NCBI RefSeq assembly: GCF_030406605.1 | Contig: NZ_CP129104.1 | Location: forward strand, 2,258,799-2,322,798 | Length of the DNA stretch: 64,000 bases | DNA from: Curtobacterium sp. 458 | Lineage (GTDB): Bacteria; Actinomycetota; Actinomycetes; Actinomycetales; Microbacteriaceae | Direction: 5' to 3' | Shown here: piece by piece, positions 54,090 through 61,874 of the stretch | Layout of the letters: each line of letters begins with the position of its first letter | How positions within the stretch are numbered: position 1 is the first letter of the stretch | Position numbers and translations under genes: made by a program | The notes under the pieces: model-generated | What the model was told of the DNA's origin: nothing | What the model saw: only the letters and a program-made list of their open reading frames with translations | Databases searched by the model: none

Positions 54090-54148
54090 GCGAGGATCCT
54101 TCCGGCCGGGGCCGTCGACGGGGGAGCGACCAGGATAGCGCCCGCGGC

Positions 54149-55198
54149 TCATGCTCCGGGGTCCACGGACCGGCGCGGCACACTCGCGCGACGGTCCTCG
54201 GTCAGGCGACGTGCCAGGTGCCGGGGGAGGTGCCCTGCGACGTCGGCCAACGCTGCCAGGACGAGCCGTGCCTCCCGGCGGTCCCGCGCGGACGCGAGGC
54301 CGCGCAGCCCGCGTACCGCTGTGCGGACCGCTGCTCGGCAGATCGTCGACCACGGCGCGTGCCAGAGCGCGACGACGAGTCGGTTCCGCGCGTTGCGGAA
54401 GACGAAGAGGTCGCTCCGGACGCCGGACGACGCGGAGTGGTCGTGCTCGACGACGGCGTCCGCGGCGTGCTCGACGCGCCACCCGCGGCGGCGGAGCCGC
54501 CAGGCGAGCTCGGTGTCCTCGTAGTACATGAAGAGCGACTCGTCGAGCAGCCCGACGTCGTCGAGCGCGCTCCGCCGAAGCGCGCTCGCGCCACCGGAGA
54601 AGCCGAAGACGTCGACGTCGGCGCGGTGGTCGGCGGCGGCGAACCAGTCGCGGTCCCGGCCGTTGCCGTCGCGGTCGACGCGCACGCCGGTGGAGTTGAG
54701 GCGCACCTCGCCGTCCGGCGCCGGTGTCCACCGGTGGCCGGCGTGGTCGTGCAGCACGCGCTGGTCGGGTGCGGGCACGGCACCGGCCGGGAGGCGCGAC
54801 CAGCGTCCGGCGAGGAGGATGCGGCCCGTCACGGCGGCGGTGTCGGGCGCGGCGCGCGCCAGGTGGTCGCGGAGCGCCGCGACGAACCCCGGCGCGGGTT
54901 CGGCGTCGTTGTTGAGGAGGACGACGACGTCGGCGTCGGTCGCGCGGATGCCCGCGTTCGCGCCGGCCGCGAAGCCGTCGTTGTGGTCGCGGGCCACCAT
55001 CGTCACGTCCGGCAGCGCCGCCCGCAGCACGGCGACGGAGTCGTCCGAGGAGCCGTTGTCCACGACCACGACCTGCGCGTCGGCGGTCGGGTCGTCGAGC
55101 ACGGCGCGGGCGGCACGCGCGGTCAGGTCGGCACGTTCCCAGTTGACGATGACGACCGCGGTCCGCGTGCCGTCGCGCGGCACGGAGGGTCCGGGCAC
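54149..55198 (-). CDS. Glycosyltransferase family 2
   Basis: 349 aa from GTG 55198, 2 bp after the ABC ATPase stop; GTG 55183 is an alternative. TAVVIVNWERADLTARA, VVVVDNGSSDDS, NDGFAAGANAGIRA, VVLLNNDAEPAPG and GASALRRSALDDVGLLDESLFMYYEDTELAWRL give a complete GT2 rhamnosyl-transferase-like pattern. The C-terminal about 80 residues are Arg-rich and amphipathic, suggesting membrane association. Confidence 0.91.
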   Translation of the reverse strand: MPGPSVPRDGTRTAVVIVNWERADLTARAARAVLDDPTADAQVVVVDNGSSDDSVAVLRAALPDVTMVARDHNDGFAAGANAGIRATDADVVVLLNNDAEPAPGFVAALRDHLARAAPDTAAVTGRILLAGRWSRLPAGAVPAPDQRVLHDHAGHRWTPAPDGEVRLNSTGVRVDRDGNGRDRDWFAAADHRADVDVFGFSGGASALRRSALDDVGLLDESLFMYYEDTELAWRLRRRGWRVEHAADAVVEHDHSASSGVRSDLFVFRNARNRLVVALWHAPWSTICRAAVRTAVRGLRGLASARDRREARLVLAALADVAGHLPRHLARRLTEDRRASVPRRSVDPGA

Positions 55199-55200
55199 GT

Positions 55201-56427
55201 TCAGAGCTCTTCGAGCGAGGGCTTCGCGTAGACGGTGCCGACGGCGTCGCCGAACGAGGGCACCTCGAACGAGTCGCACTCGGGCAGGTCGTGCAGGTGC
55301 CGTCCGGCGGAGTCCATCATCGAGACGTTGATGAAGTACTTGCCGGTCCCGAAGTTCGTGTCGGCGATCTTCAGCCGGAGCTTCCGTCGGCCGTGCAGCG
55401 GCTCGAGGTGGACCCCCATGATGCCCGTCGTCGTGCCGTAGACGACCTGACCCGCGGTGTTGTTGATCTGCACCGCGGCCTCCCAGTCGGTGACGCCGTC
55501 GAGGTGCTCGAACTCCATGTCGACGACGAGGTCGTCGCCGGGGGTGACGGGGGCGCGGTGCTCCTTGCCCTCGGCGGTGACGGTGGCGCCGAGCACGGTG
55601 CCGCGGCCGACCGCCACGTCGGCGCTCAGCTCGCCCGACCGGCGCTCCTCGAGCACGTCGCGGAACTTGCTGACCGCCTGCACCGCATCGCCGTCGTGCA
55701 GGACCTTGCCCTTGTTGAGGAGGACCACACGGTCGCACATCTCCTGCACCTGGCTCAGGGAGTGCGTGACGATGATGATCGTCTTGCCCTGCTCCTGGAA
55801 CGAGCGGATGCGGTCGAGGCACTTGCGCTGGAACGCCTCGTCGCCGACCGCGAGCACCTCGTCGACGAGCAGCACGTCGGGGTCGGTGTGCACGGCCACG
55901 GCGAACGCGAGTCGCACGTACATGCCGGAGCTGTAGAACTTCACCTGGGTGTCGATGAAGTCGCCGATGCCGGAGAACGCGAGGATGTCGTCGAACCGCG
56001 CCTCGGTCTCCTTGCGGCTCAGGCCGAGCAGGGACGCGTTGAGGTAGACGTTCTCGCGGCCGGACAGGTCCGGGTGGAACCCGGCGCCGAGCTCGAGCAG
56101 GGCGGCGAGGCGACCGCGGCGGGACACCGTGCCGGAGGTCGGCTGGATGATGCCGCCGATCGCCTTGAGCAGCGTCGACTTGCCGGAGCCGTTCTGGCCG
56201 ATGAGCCCGACGGTCGACCCGGCCTGGATCGTGACGCTGACGTCGTCGAGCGCCCAGAAGTCCTGGCGGTGCTTCCGGCCGGCGCGGCCGAGCGTGACGA
56301 TGCGCTCGCGGATGGTGTTGTCCTTGCGGACGGTGAAGCGCTTCCGGACGTGGTCGATGACGATGACGTCCGGGCGTGCTGCGGACCGGGTCGTGGTCGA
56401 CGGGGTGACGGGCGTGCTGATGGCCAT
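55201..56427 (-). CDS. wzt: Polysaccharide export ABC transporter ATP-binding protein (Wzt/TagH type)
   Basis: 408 aa. ATPase domain: Walker A GQNGSGKST, signature YSSGMYVRLAFAVAV, Walker B VLLVDEVLAVGD, as in Wzt and TagH. About 150 C-terminal residues form a Wzt-C-like beta domain (ITNNTAGQVVYGTTTGIMG type; seen here INNTAGQVVYGTT). That domain reads the polymer terminus in some exporters. It lies 3 bp after the permease gene and before three glycosyltransferase genes. It energises export of a lipid-linked polysaccharide or teichoic-type polymer. Confidence 0.93.
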   Translation of the reverse strand: MAISTPVTPSTTTRSAARPDVIVIDHVRKRFTVRKDNTIRERIVTLGRAGRKHRQDFWALDDVSVTIQAGSTVGLIGQNGSGKSTLLKAIGGIIQPTSGTVSRRGRLAALLELGAGFHPDLSGRENVYLNASLLGLSRKETEARFDDILAFSGIGDFIDTQVKFYSSGMYVRLAFAVAVHTDPDVLLVDEVLAVGDEAFQRKCLDRIRSFQEQGKTIIIVTHSLSQVQEMCDRVVLLNKGKVLHDGDAVQAVSKFRDVLEERRSGELSADVAVGRGTVLGATVTAEGKEHRAPVTPGDDLVVDMEFEHLDGVTDWEAAVQINNTAGQVVYGTTTGIMGVHLEPLHGRRKLRLKIADTNFGTGKYFINVSMMDSAGRHLHDLPECDSFEVPSFGDAVGTVYAKPSLEEL

Positions 56428-56430
56428 GGT

Positions 56431-57333
56431 CTAGAGCTCCTGCGCGAAGTTGCCCTGCAGCCGGGAGAACACCCGCTGCGCGCCGAGGAGGCAGGCGACG
56501 CCGATGACGAAGGCGATGCCGAGACGGAGCATGAGGTGCTCCGGGTAGACGACGTCCTTCGGGTCGTGCAGCCAGATGGCGTTCTGCATCCCGAGGACGG
56601 ACAGCGTGAGGGGGTTGTTCGTGTAGACGGCGAGGATCCAGTCGACCTTGAGCCGCTCCACGACCATCGCGTACGAGTAGACGATCGGCGATGCCCAGAG
56701 CAGCACCATGAGCCCGACGTCGATGACGAACTGCACGTCGCGCAGGTAGACGTTGAGCGCTGCGAGGACGAGCCCGATGGCCGCGCCGTAGACGAGGATC
56801 ACGAGCAGCGACGGGATGAGGTAGACGAGTCCCTCGTGCCACGGGAACACCCCGATGACGAGGGTCGCCGCGATGAGGATGGCGAACTGGATGACGTAGT
56901 TCACCAGGGCGGCGCCCACGCTCGCGAGCGGGAACACCTCGCGCGGGACGTAGACCTTCTTGATGAGGCCCGAGTTGCCGACGATCGACCCGGTCGACCC
57001 GGCGACGATCTCGCTGAAGAGCGTGTAGGCGCTGAGGCCCGTGAAGACGTAGATCGCGAAGTTGTCGATGCCCTTGGCCGCGCCGAGGATCTGCCCCATG
57101 ACGAAGTAGTAGATGAGGAGCTGCGTCAGCGGCCGGACCAGCGTCCACACGAAGCCGAGCGCCGAGTCCTTGTACCGCGCCTTGAGGTCGCGCCGGACGA
57201 GCATGCCGAGCATCTCGCGCTGCCGGAAGACGTCGCGCAACTCGCGCCACGTCCCTCGGATCGCACTCGTCGGAGCACCGACGACGACGAGGGGCTCCTG
57301 CGCGAGCGCAGCCATGCGGTTGTGATCGACCAT
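56431..57333 (-). CDS. wzm: Polysaccharide export ABC transporter permease (Wzm/TagG type)
   Basis: 300 aa from ATG 57333. ABC-2 membrane family: a cytoplasmic amphipathic start (TWRELRDVFRQREMLGMLVRRDLKARYKDS), then six helices, with LGFVWTLVRPLTQLLIYYFVMG, KKVYVPREVFPLASV and LLWASPIVYSY. ATG 57315 is an alternative start. It pairs with the ATPase just downstream. With no Wzy polymerase in view, the glycan appears to be made in the cytoplasm and exported by this route. Confidence 0.93.
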   Translation of the reverse strand: MVDHNRMAALAQEPLVVVGAPTSAIRGTWRELRDVFRQREMLGMLVRRDLKARYKDSALGFVWTLVRPLTQLLIYYFVMGQILGAAKGIDNFAIYVFTGLSAYTLFSEIVAGSTGSIVGNSGLIKKVYVPREVFPLASVGAALVNYVIQFAILIAATLVIGVFPWHEGLVYLIPSLLVILVYGAAIGLVLAALNVYLRDVQFVIDVGLMVLLWASPIVYSYAMVVERLKVDWILAVYTNNPLTLSVLGMQNAIWLHDPKDVVYPEHLMLRLGIAFVIGVACLLGAQRVFSRLQGNFAQEL

Positions 57334-57433
57334 GCGTCTCTTCGTTCGTGGGGGCAGGACCGGGACAGCATACTCGGCGCCCCTCCCGGGCCGGCTGGAG
57401 CGGCAGGGGACCCGGACCGTGCGTGCGCTGGAC

Positions 57434-57453
57434 TGCACGACGACTGTCGTGCA
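57434..57453 (+). promoter_or_regulatory. Inverted repeat in the divergent wzm/lipoprotein gap
   Basis: TGCACGAC (57434-57441) and GTCGTGCA (57446-57453) with a 4-nt spacer. A second, looser pair CGGGTT (57504-57509) and AACCCG (57521-57526) lies closer to the lipoprotein gene. These could be operator sites for divergent genes; this is not proven. Confidence 0.35.
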
Positions 57454-57560
57454 CCCCGTGCGGGGGTGATTCCGGTCGGAACCAACCCTCAACCTTCACT
57501 TTCGGGTTACCGTGGGCGCAACCCGGACCCTTGTCAACATCCACAGGACGGCCCGTCAGC

Positions 57561-58181
57561 ATGCTCTTCGCTCCACGGCCGATCGCTGCGTTCGCGGTGG
57601 TCGGCGCGCTCACCTTCCTCGCGGCCGGGTGTTCCGCCGGCGACGGCGACCCGGCTCCCTCCGCGTCCTCGACGGCCTCGGCGACCACGTCGTCGAGCCC
57701 GACGGCGACCGCCCCCAGCACCGACGGCAGTGCCTCGGCGGCCCCGGCGGACGACGCGACGTCCGGCGTCGGCGGCGGCACCGGCTCCGACGACGGCGGC
57801 GGCGGCGCATCCGACGACGACACCCCCGGCGCGTTCCCGGGCTCGGGGGAGACCGCGCAGCCGGACACCGACCCGGCCGACTTCCCGGCGATCGCGGTCG
57901 TCACGTTCGCGGGTTGGGACGCCGCGAGCCGGACGCTGCAGGCCGGCGGCCTCGTCTCCGGCACGACGAACGCCTCGGGCACGTGCACCTTCACCGCGAC
58001 GAAGGGCGGCACGACCCGCACCGCCACGAGCTCCGCGCAGTCCAGCCCGAGCGCGGTCAACTGCGCGCAGGTGTCCTTCCCGGCCGCGAAGGTGTCCTCG
58101 GGCACCTGGTCGATCACACTCCAGTACTCGGTCGGGTCGAAGTCGACCACGTCCGACCCGATGACGGCGGAGGTGCCGTGA
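57561..58181 (+). CDS. Secreted lipoprotein of unknown function
   Basis: 206 aa. A lipoprotein signal peptide with lipobox LAAGC (Cys about residue 27) is followed by about 80 residues rich in Ser, Thr, Ala, Gly and Asp, a flexible tether. The small C-terminal domain (IAVVTFAGWDAASRTLQAGGLVSG to the end) looks all-beta and contains a Cys pair in GTCTF and NCAQV. No known family recognised. The stop overlaps the ATG of the next gene by one base. Confidence 0.82.
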   Translation: MLFAPRPIAAFAVVGALTFLAAGCSAGDGDPAPSASSTASATTSSSPTATAPSTDGSASAAPADDATSGVGGGTGSDDGGGGASDDDTPGAFPGSGETAQPDTDPADFPAIAVVTFAGWDAASRTLQAGGLVSGTTNASGTCTFTATKGGTTRTATSSAQSSPSAVNCAQVSFPAAKVSSGTWSITLQYSVGSKSTTSDPMTAEVP

Positions 58182-60346
58182 TGCAGACCACCCGACCCCG
58201 CCGACGTCCCCTGCGGACCTCGCTCGCGATGGTCGCCGCGCTCGCGGTGGCCGTGACCGGGCTCACGTTCGGCACCGTGCTCGCGGAGCAGACCACGACC
58301 GAGACCGCATCGGCGGCGACCGCAAGCGCGTTCGACCCGGGCAACATCATCTCGGACGCGAACTTCTACAACGGGTCCGCGATGTCCGCGTCCGGCGTGC
58401 AGTCGTTCCTCAACAGCGTCGCGCCGAACTGCCGGCAGCAGTCCGGGGCGCCGAAGTGCCTGAAGGACTTCACGCAGAACGTCCCCGCGATCAAGGCCGT
58501 GGCCGGACGCTGCGCCGCGATCGCCGGCGGGACCAAGAGCGGCTCGACGATCATCGCGCAGGTCGGTGCGGCGTGCGGCATCAGCCAGAAGGCGCTCCTC
58601 GTCCTGCTGCAGAAGGAGCAGGGCATCGTCGCGACCAGTGCCCCGACGAACTGGATGTACCAGCACGCCACGGGCTTCGCCTGCCCGGACACCGCGCCGT
58701 GCGACCCGGCCTACCGCGGGTTCGCGCAGCAGGTCTACGCGGCGGCGCTGCAGTTCAAGCGCTACCAGGCCTCGCCGACGTACTGGGCGTACCAGGCCGG
58801 CCGGAACAACTCGATCCTGCTCAACCCGAACGCTGCGTGCGGCCGCAAGACCGTCTACATCAAGAACCAGGCGACGGCCGGGCTGTACATCTACACGCCG
58901 TACACGCCGAACACCGCCGCGATGAACAACCTCTACGGCTCCGGTGACGCCTGCTCCGCCTACGGCAACCGCAACTTCTGGCGCATGTACACGGACTGGT
59001 TCGGCTCGCCCACGGGTGGATCGTCGCCCTACGGCAACGTCGACTCGGTGACGGTCTCGTCGACCTCGCTGACCGTCTCCGGGTGGGCCGTCGACCCCGA
59101 CGTGCTCACGAAGGCGCTCCGCGTGGCGTTCTACGTGGACGGCGTCGGCAAGCGCACCGTGACGGGCGACATCGCCCGCTCCGACCTGGCCGGGTCCCTC
59201 GGCGCCGGCAACACGAAGCACGGCTTCTCGACGACCCTGACCGGCATGAGCCAGGGCTCGCACTCGGTCTGCGTCTACGCGATCAACCAGGGCGCCGGTT
59301 CGAACACGATGCTCGGCTGCACGCCGTTCACCGTCACGAGCGCACCGCCGAAGGGCGTCCTCGACACCGCGAAGGGCGGGACCGGGACGATCGCGCTCAG
59401 CGGGTGGGTGCTCGACCCCGACTCCTCGAAGCCCGCGCCGTACCGCGTGCAGATCGACGGGAAGCAGGTCGTGAACGCGACCGCGAACGTCGTCCGGAAC
59501 GACGTCGCCAAGGTCTACAAGGGCGTCGGGTCGACCGTGGGCTTCTCCACCACCGTCAAGAACGTGACGCCCGGCTCCCGCGTCGTCACGCTGTGGACGC
59601 AGGACAAGCCCGGCACCAGCTGGACGAAGGTCGCCACGAAGACCGCGACCGTCACGATGCCGACGACCGGTCCGACCGGGAAGACCGGCACGGTGAAGGC
59701 CCGGCTCGACCAGGCCACGCCCGCCGTCGGCAAGGTCACGGTCAAGGGCTGGGCCTTCGATCCCGACGTCTACGACCGGGTGCCCTACCGGGTCCTCGTC
59801 GACGGCAAGGTCGCGCAGACCGGCACCGCGAACGGCCGCCGCGCCGACGTCGAGAAGGTGTACCCGGGCTGGGGGCCGAACGTGGGTGTCCAGACGACCC
59901 TGACCGGCGTCGCGGCGGGCAAGCACACCGTCGCCCTGCAGGCGATGGACCGGCCGAGCGGCAAGTGGGTCGCCGTCGGGTCGAAGTCCGTGACGGTGCC
60001 CGCGGTGGCCGGAGCCACGGGCAAGACCGGGCCGGTCTACGGCGCGTACGACGTCGCGCGCGGCGGGAAGGGCACCATCACGGTCTCCGGCTGGGCGATC
60101 GACCCTGACACGGTGAACCCGGTGACCTACCGCGTCGACGTCGACGGGAAGACGGTGCACACCGCCCTCGCGTCCGGCACCCGGAAGGACGTCGAGCGCG
60201 CGCACCCGGGGTACGGGTCCGACGTCGGGCTGTCGGTGACCCTCACCGGACAGAAGGCCGGCCGGCACACCGTCGCCCTGTGGTTCCAGGACCTGCCGAG
60301 CGGCGCCTGGAAGCAGGCGGGGAGCAAGACCGCGACCGTCTCCTGA
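58181..60346 (+). CDS. Secreted repeat protein: N-terminal actinobacterial domain plus four Ig-like modules
   Basis: 721 aa. GGAGG 7 nt before the ATG. Signal peptide to about residue 47 (ASAATASA). Residues about 50-280 form a Cys-containing domain (NFYNGSAMSASGVQSFL, ISQKALLVLLQKEQGIV, NFWRMYTDWFG) found in secreted actinobacterial proteins often annotated as haemagglutinin-like; the KEQG helix could suggest a transglycosylase-type fold, but this is only a resemblance. Four modules follow (from about 283, 388, 502 and 616), each with GW(A/V)(V/F/L/I)DPD and R..VDG motifs. The same module occurs twice in the GH6 protein. Likely surface-exposed and coupled to the lipoprotein upstream. Confidence 0.83.
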   Translation: MQTTRPRRRPLRTSLAMVAALAVAVTGLTFGTVLAEQTTTETASAATASAFDPGNIISDANFYNGSAMSASGVQSFLNSVAPNCRQQSGAPKCLKDFTQNVPAIKAVAGRCAAIAGGTKSGSTIIAQVGAACGISQKALLVLLQKEQGIVATSAPTNWMYQHATGFACPDTAPCDPAYRGFAQQVYAAALQFKRYQASPTYWAYQAGRNNSILLNPNAACGRKTVYIKNQATAGLYIYTPYTPNTAAMNNLYGSGDACSAYGNRNFWRMYTDWFGSPTGGSSPYGNVDSVTVSSTSLTVSGWAVDPDVLTKALRVAFYVDGVGKRTVTGDIARSDLAGSLGAGNTKHGFSTTLTGMSQGSHSVCVYAINQGAGSNTMLGCTPFTVTSAPPKGVLDTAKGGTGTIALSGWVLDPDSSKPAPYRVQIDGKQVVNATANVVRNDVAKVYKGVGSTVGFSTTVKNVTPGSRVVTLWTQDKPGTSWTKVATKTATVTMPTTGPTGKTGTVKARLDQATPAVGKVTVKGWAFDPDVYDRVPYRVLVDGKVAQTGTANGRRADVEKVYPGWGPNVGVQTTLTGVAAGKHTVALQAMDRPSGKWVAVGSKSVTVPAVAGATGKTGPVYGAYDVARGGKGTITVSGWAIDPDTVNPVTYRVDVDGKTVHTALASGTRKDVERAHPGYGSDVGLSVTLTGQKAGRHTVALWFQDLPSGAWKQAGSKTATVS

Positions 60347-60357
60347 CGAACGCCGGT

Positions 60358-60405
60358 GACGGACGGGAGGCGCGGTGCCAGCGGGCACCGCGCCTCCCGT
60401 CCGTC
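60358..60405 (+). terminator. Bidirectional terminator-like hairpin (GGAGGC repeat family)
   Basis: A 22-bp perfect stem starting GACGGACGGGAGGCGCGGTG with loop AGCG, between convergent genes. The inner 19 bp are identical to the stem at 28389-28430. Confidence 0.78.
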
Positions 60406-60447
60406 GCGTCGTGTCGTGATCGTCTGGTCGCGTCGCGTCGCGTCGCG

Positions 60448-61743
60448 TCAGCGGCGGAGCGCGCGGCGCGCGACCCGTCCCGCCCCGTGGAGCAGGCGGT
60501 ACTCGAGGGACCGCGTCAGGGCGTCGTACCGGAGCGCGATCGCGTCGCGCTCCGCCTCGGCCGAGCGGCGAGCCGCGTCGAAGCCGGCGATCGCGTTCTC
60601 CGACACGATCAGACGCCGGTTGATGTCGTCGACCCCGGCACGGTGCACGTCGCGCTCGGCCGCGGTCGCCCGGAGTTCCTCGCGGAGCGCCGTGATCCAG
60701 CGGAGGGTCGCCGACCGCTGCCCCCGTCGTCCGCGGGCGGCCTCGACGGCGGCGTCGAGGGTCGGTCCGACCTGCTCGGCGCGGGCGGTGAAGGTGTGCC
60801 GGTCGAGCACGACGTCGCGGAGCCGCCCCACGAGCGACCGGCGCTCGTCCGCGGGCATCGCCAGCGCGGCCTCGAGCGACGCCGCGTCGTCGTACACCGG
60901 GACGTCCTCGAGTCCGAGTTCGTCGAGCCCGAGCGCGCAGTCGGTGACGGGCAGCGCACCCGCTGCGAGCGACTCGAACAGCCGTGAGTTCAGCGTCCCG
61001 TACTCGGCGGCGGGCGCGATGACGTCGTCGACGACGAACGCGGCCGCCCGGTAGACCTCCGGCAGGGCGAAGTAGGAGACCGCTGGCCTGAGCTCGACCC
61101 CGGGGGCGGGCGTCAGCAGGTCGGCGTTCGCCGCGAACCAGACGACGGGCTCGGCCGGGCGGACGGCCTCGAGCACGTCCTGCGCCCGGCGTCGCACACC
61201 CCAGAAGTTGACCGTGGTGACGGCGCGCCCGCTCCTCGCGGACTCGTCACCCGTGCTGAAGAGGTCGGGGTCGGCGGCGATCGGCACGACCTCGACCGGG
61301 CCGCTGCGGTGCGCTGCGACGGCGTCCCGGGCGATCGCCGACGACGTCCACACCACGTCGAACTCGTCGAGGTAGGGGAGTGCGGCCCACTGCGCCGTCC
61401 AGTTCCGGACCCAGGCGACGAGCGCCGTGCTCGCCGGGACGAGCCCCGGTACGAAGGACTCGATCATGCTGACGAGCACGGAGGTGTCCTCGGGCACCTC
61501 CTCGGTCCACCGCTCGACGGGCCAGAGCGCGACGCCCCAGCCGTCCGCCCGGAGCGCCCGCGCCAGGCCGAGCGCCACGTAGAGGTCGCCCTTGCCCTCG
61601 GTCGGGTCAGCGGTCGACACCGCGAAGCGGACCGTGCCGCGCGGTCCCTCGGCGTGCGCACCGGCCGCGATCGCGGTGTACTCGGCCTCCAGCGGGGAAC
61701 GGGCGGGGGCGGCGGGGATGGCGTGCGTCGTCACCTGCGACAT
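60448..61743 (-). CDS. Glycosyltransferase-like protein with C-terminal coiled coil
   Basis: 431 aa. VRFAVSTADPTEGKGDLYVALGLARAL and VEVVPIAADPDLFSTG resemble the N-terminal and linker parts of GT-B glycosyltransferases. SYFALPEVYRAAAFVVDDVIAPAAEYGTLNSRLFESLAAGALPV is the donor region. Residues about 345-420 are charged and helical, a probable coiled coil, ending in an Arg-rich tail. Divergent from the large transferase at 61875. Donor and acceptor unknown. Confidence 0.78.
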   Translation of the reverse strand: MSQVTTHAIPAAPARSPLEAEYTAIAAGAHAEGPRGTVRFAVSTADPTEGKGDLYVALGLARALRADGWGVALWPVERWTEEVPEDTSVLVSMIESFVPGLVPASTALVAWVRNWTAQWAALPYLDEFDVVWTSSAIARDAVAAHRSGPVEVVPIAADPDLFSTGDESARSGRAVTTVNFWGVRRRAQDVLEAVRPAEPVVWFAANADLLTPAPGVELRPAVSYFALPEVYRAAAFVVDDVIAPAAEYGTLNSRLFESLAAGALPVTDCALGLDELGLEDVPVYDDAASLEAALAMPADERRSLVGRLRDVVLDRHTFTARAEQVGPTLDAAVEAARGRRGQRSATLRWITALREELRATAAERDVHRAGVDDINRRLIVSENAIAGFDAARRSAEAERDAIALRYDALTRSLEYRLLHGAGRVARRALRR

Positions 61744-61791
61744 TGTGCACGAACGACGGCGCGACGTCGGCGATCGCCACGGTCGGCCTTG

Positions 61792-61797
61792 TAGGGT
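61792..61797 (+). promoter_or_regulatory. Candidate -10 box (TAGGGT) for the terminal glycosyltransferase gene
   Basis: It lies 77 nt before the GTG at 61875, which has its own Shine-Dalgarno GGAGG at 61864-61868, so this gene would have a conventional leader. Confidence 0.35.
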
Positions 61798-61874
61798 GTC
61801 CTCGGCCGTCGGCAGCCCTGGGTTGCCGTTGACACGAGCACGCCTCGGTGCGTGCGAACAGCTGGAGGAACCGC

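Noticed and set aside
54149..60388. A 2079-codon open frame on the minus strand
   Set aside because: Only its last 350 codons (the GT2 at 54149-55198) encode recognisable protein. The rest is antisense or out of frame to the ABC transporter, lipoprotein and repeat protein genes, a usual effect of high GC.
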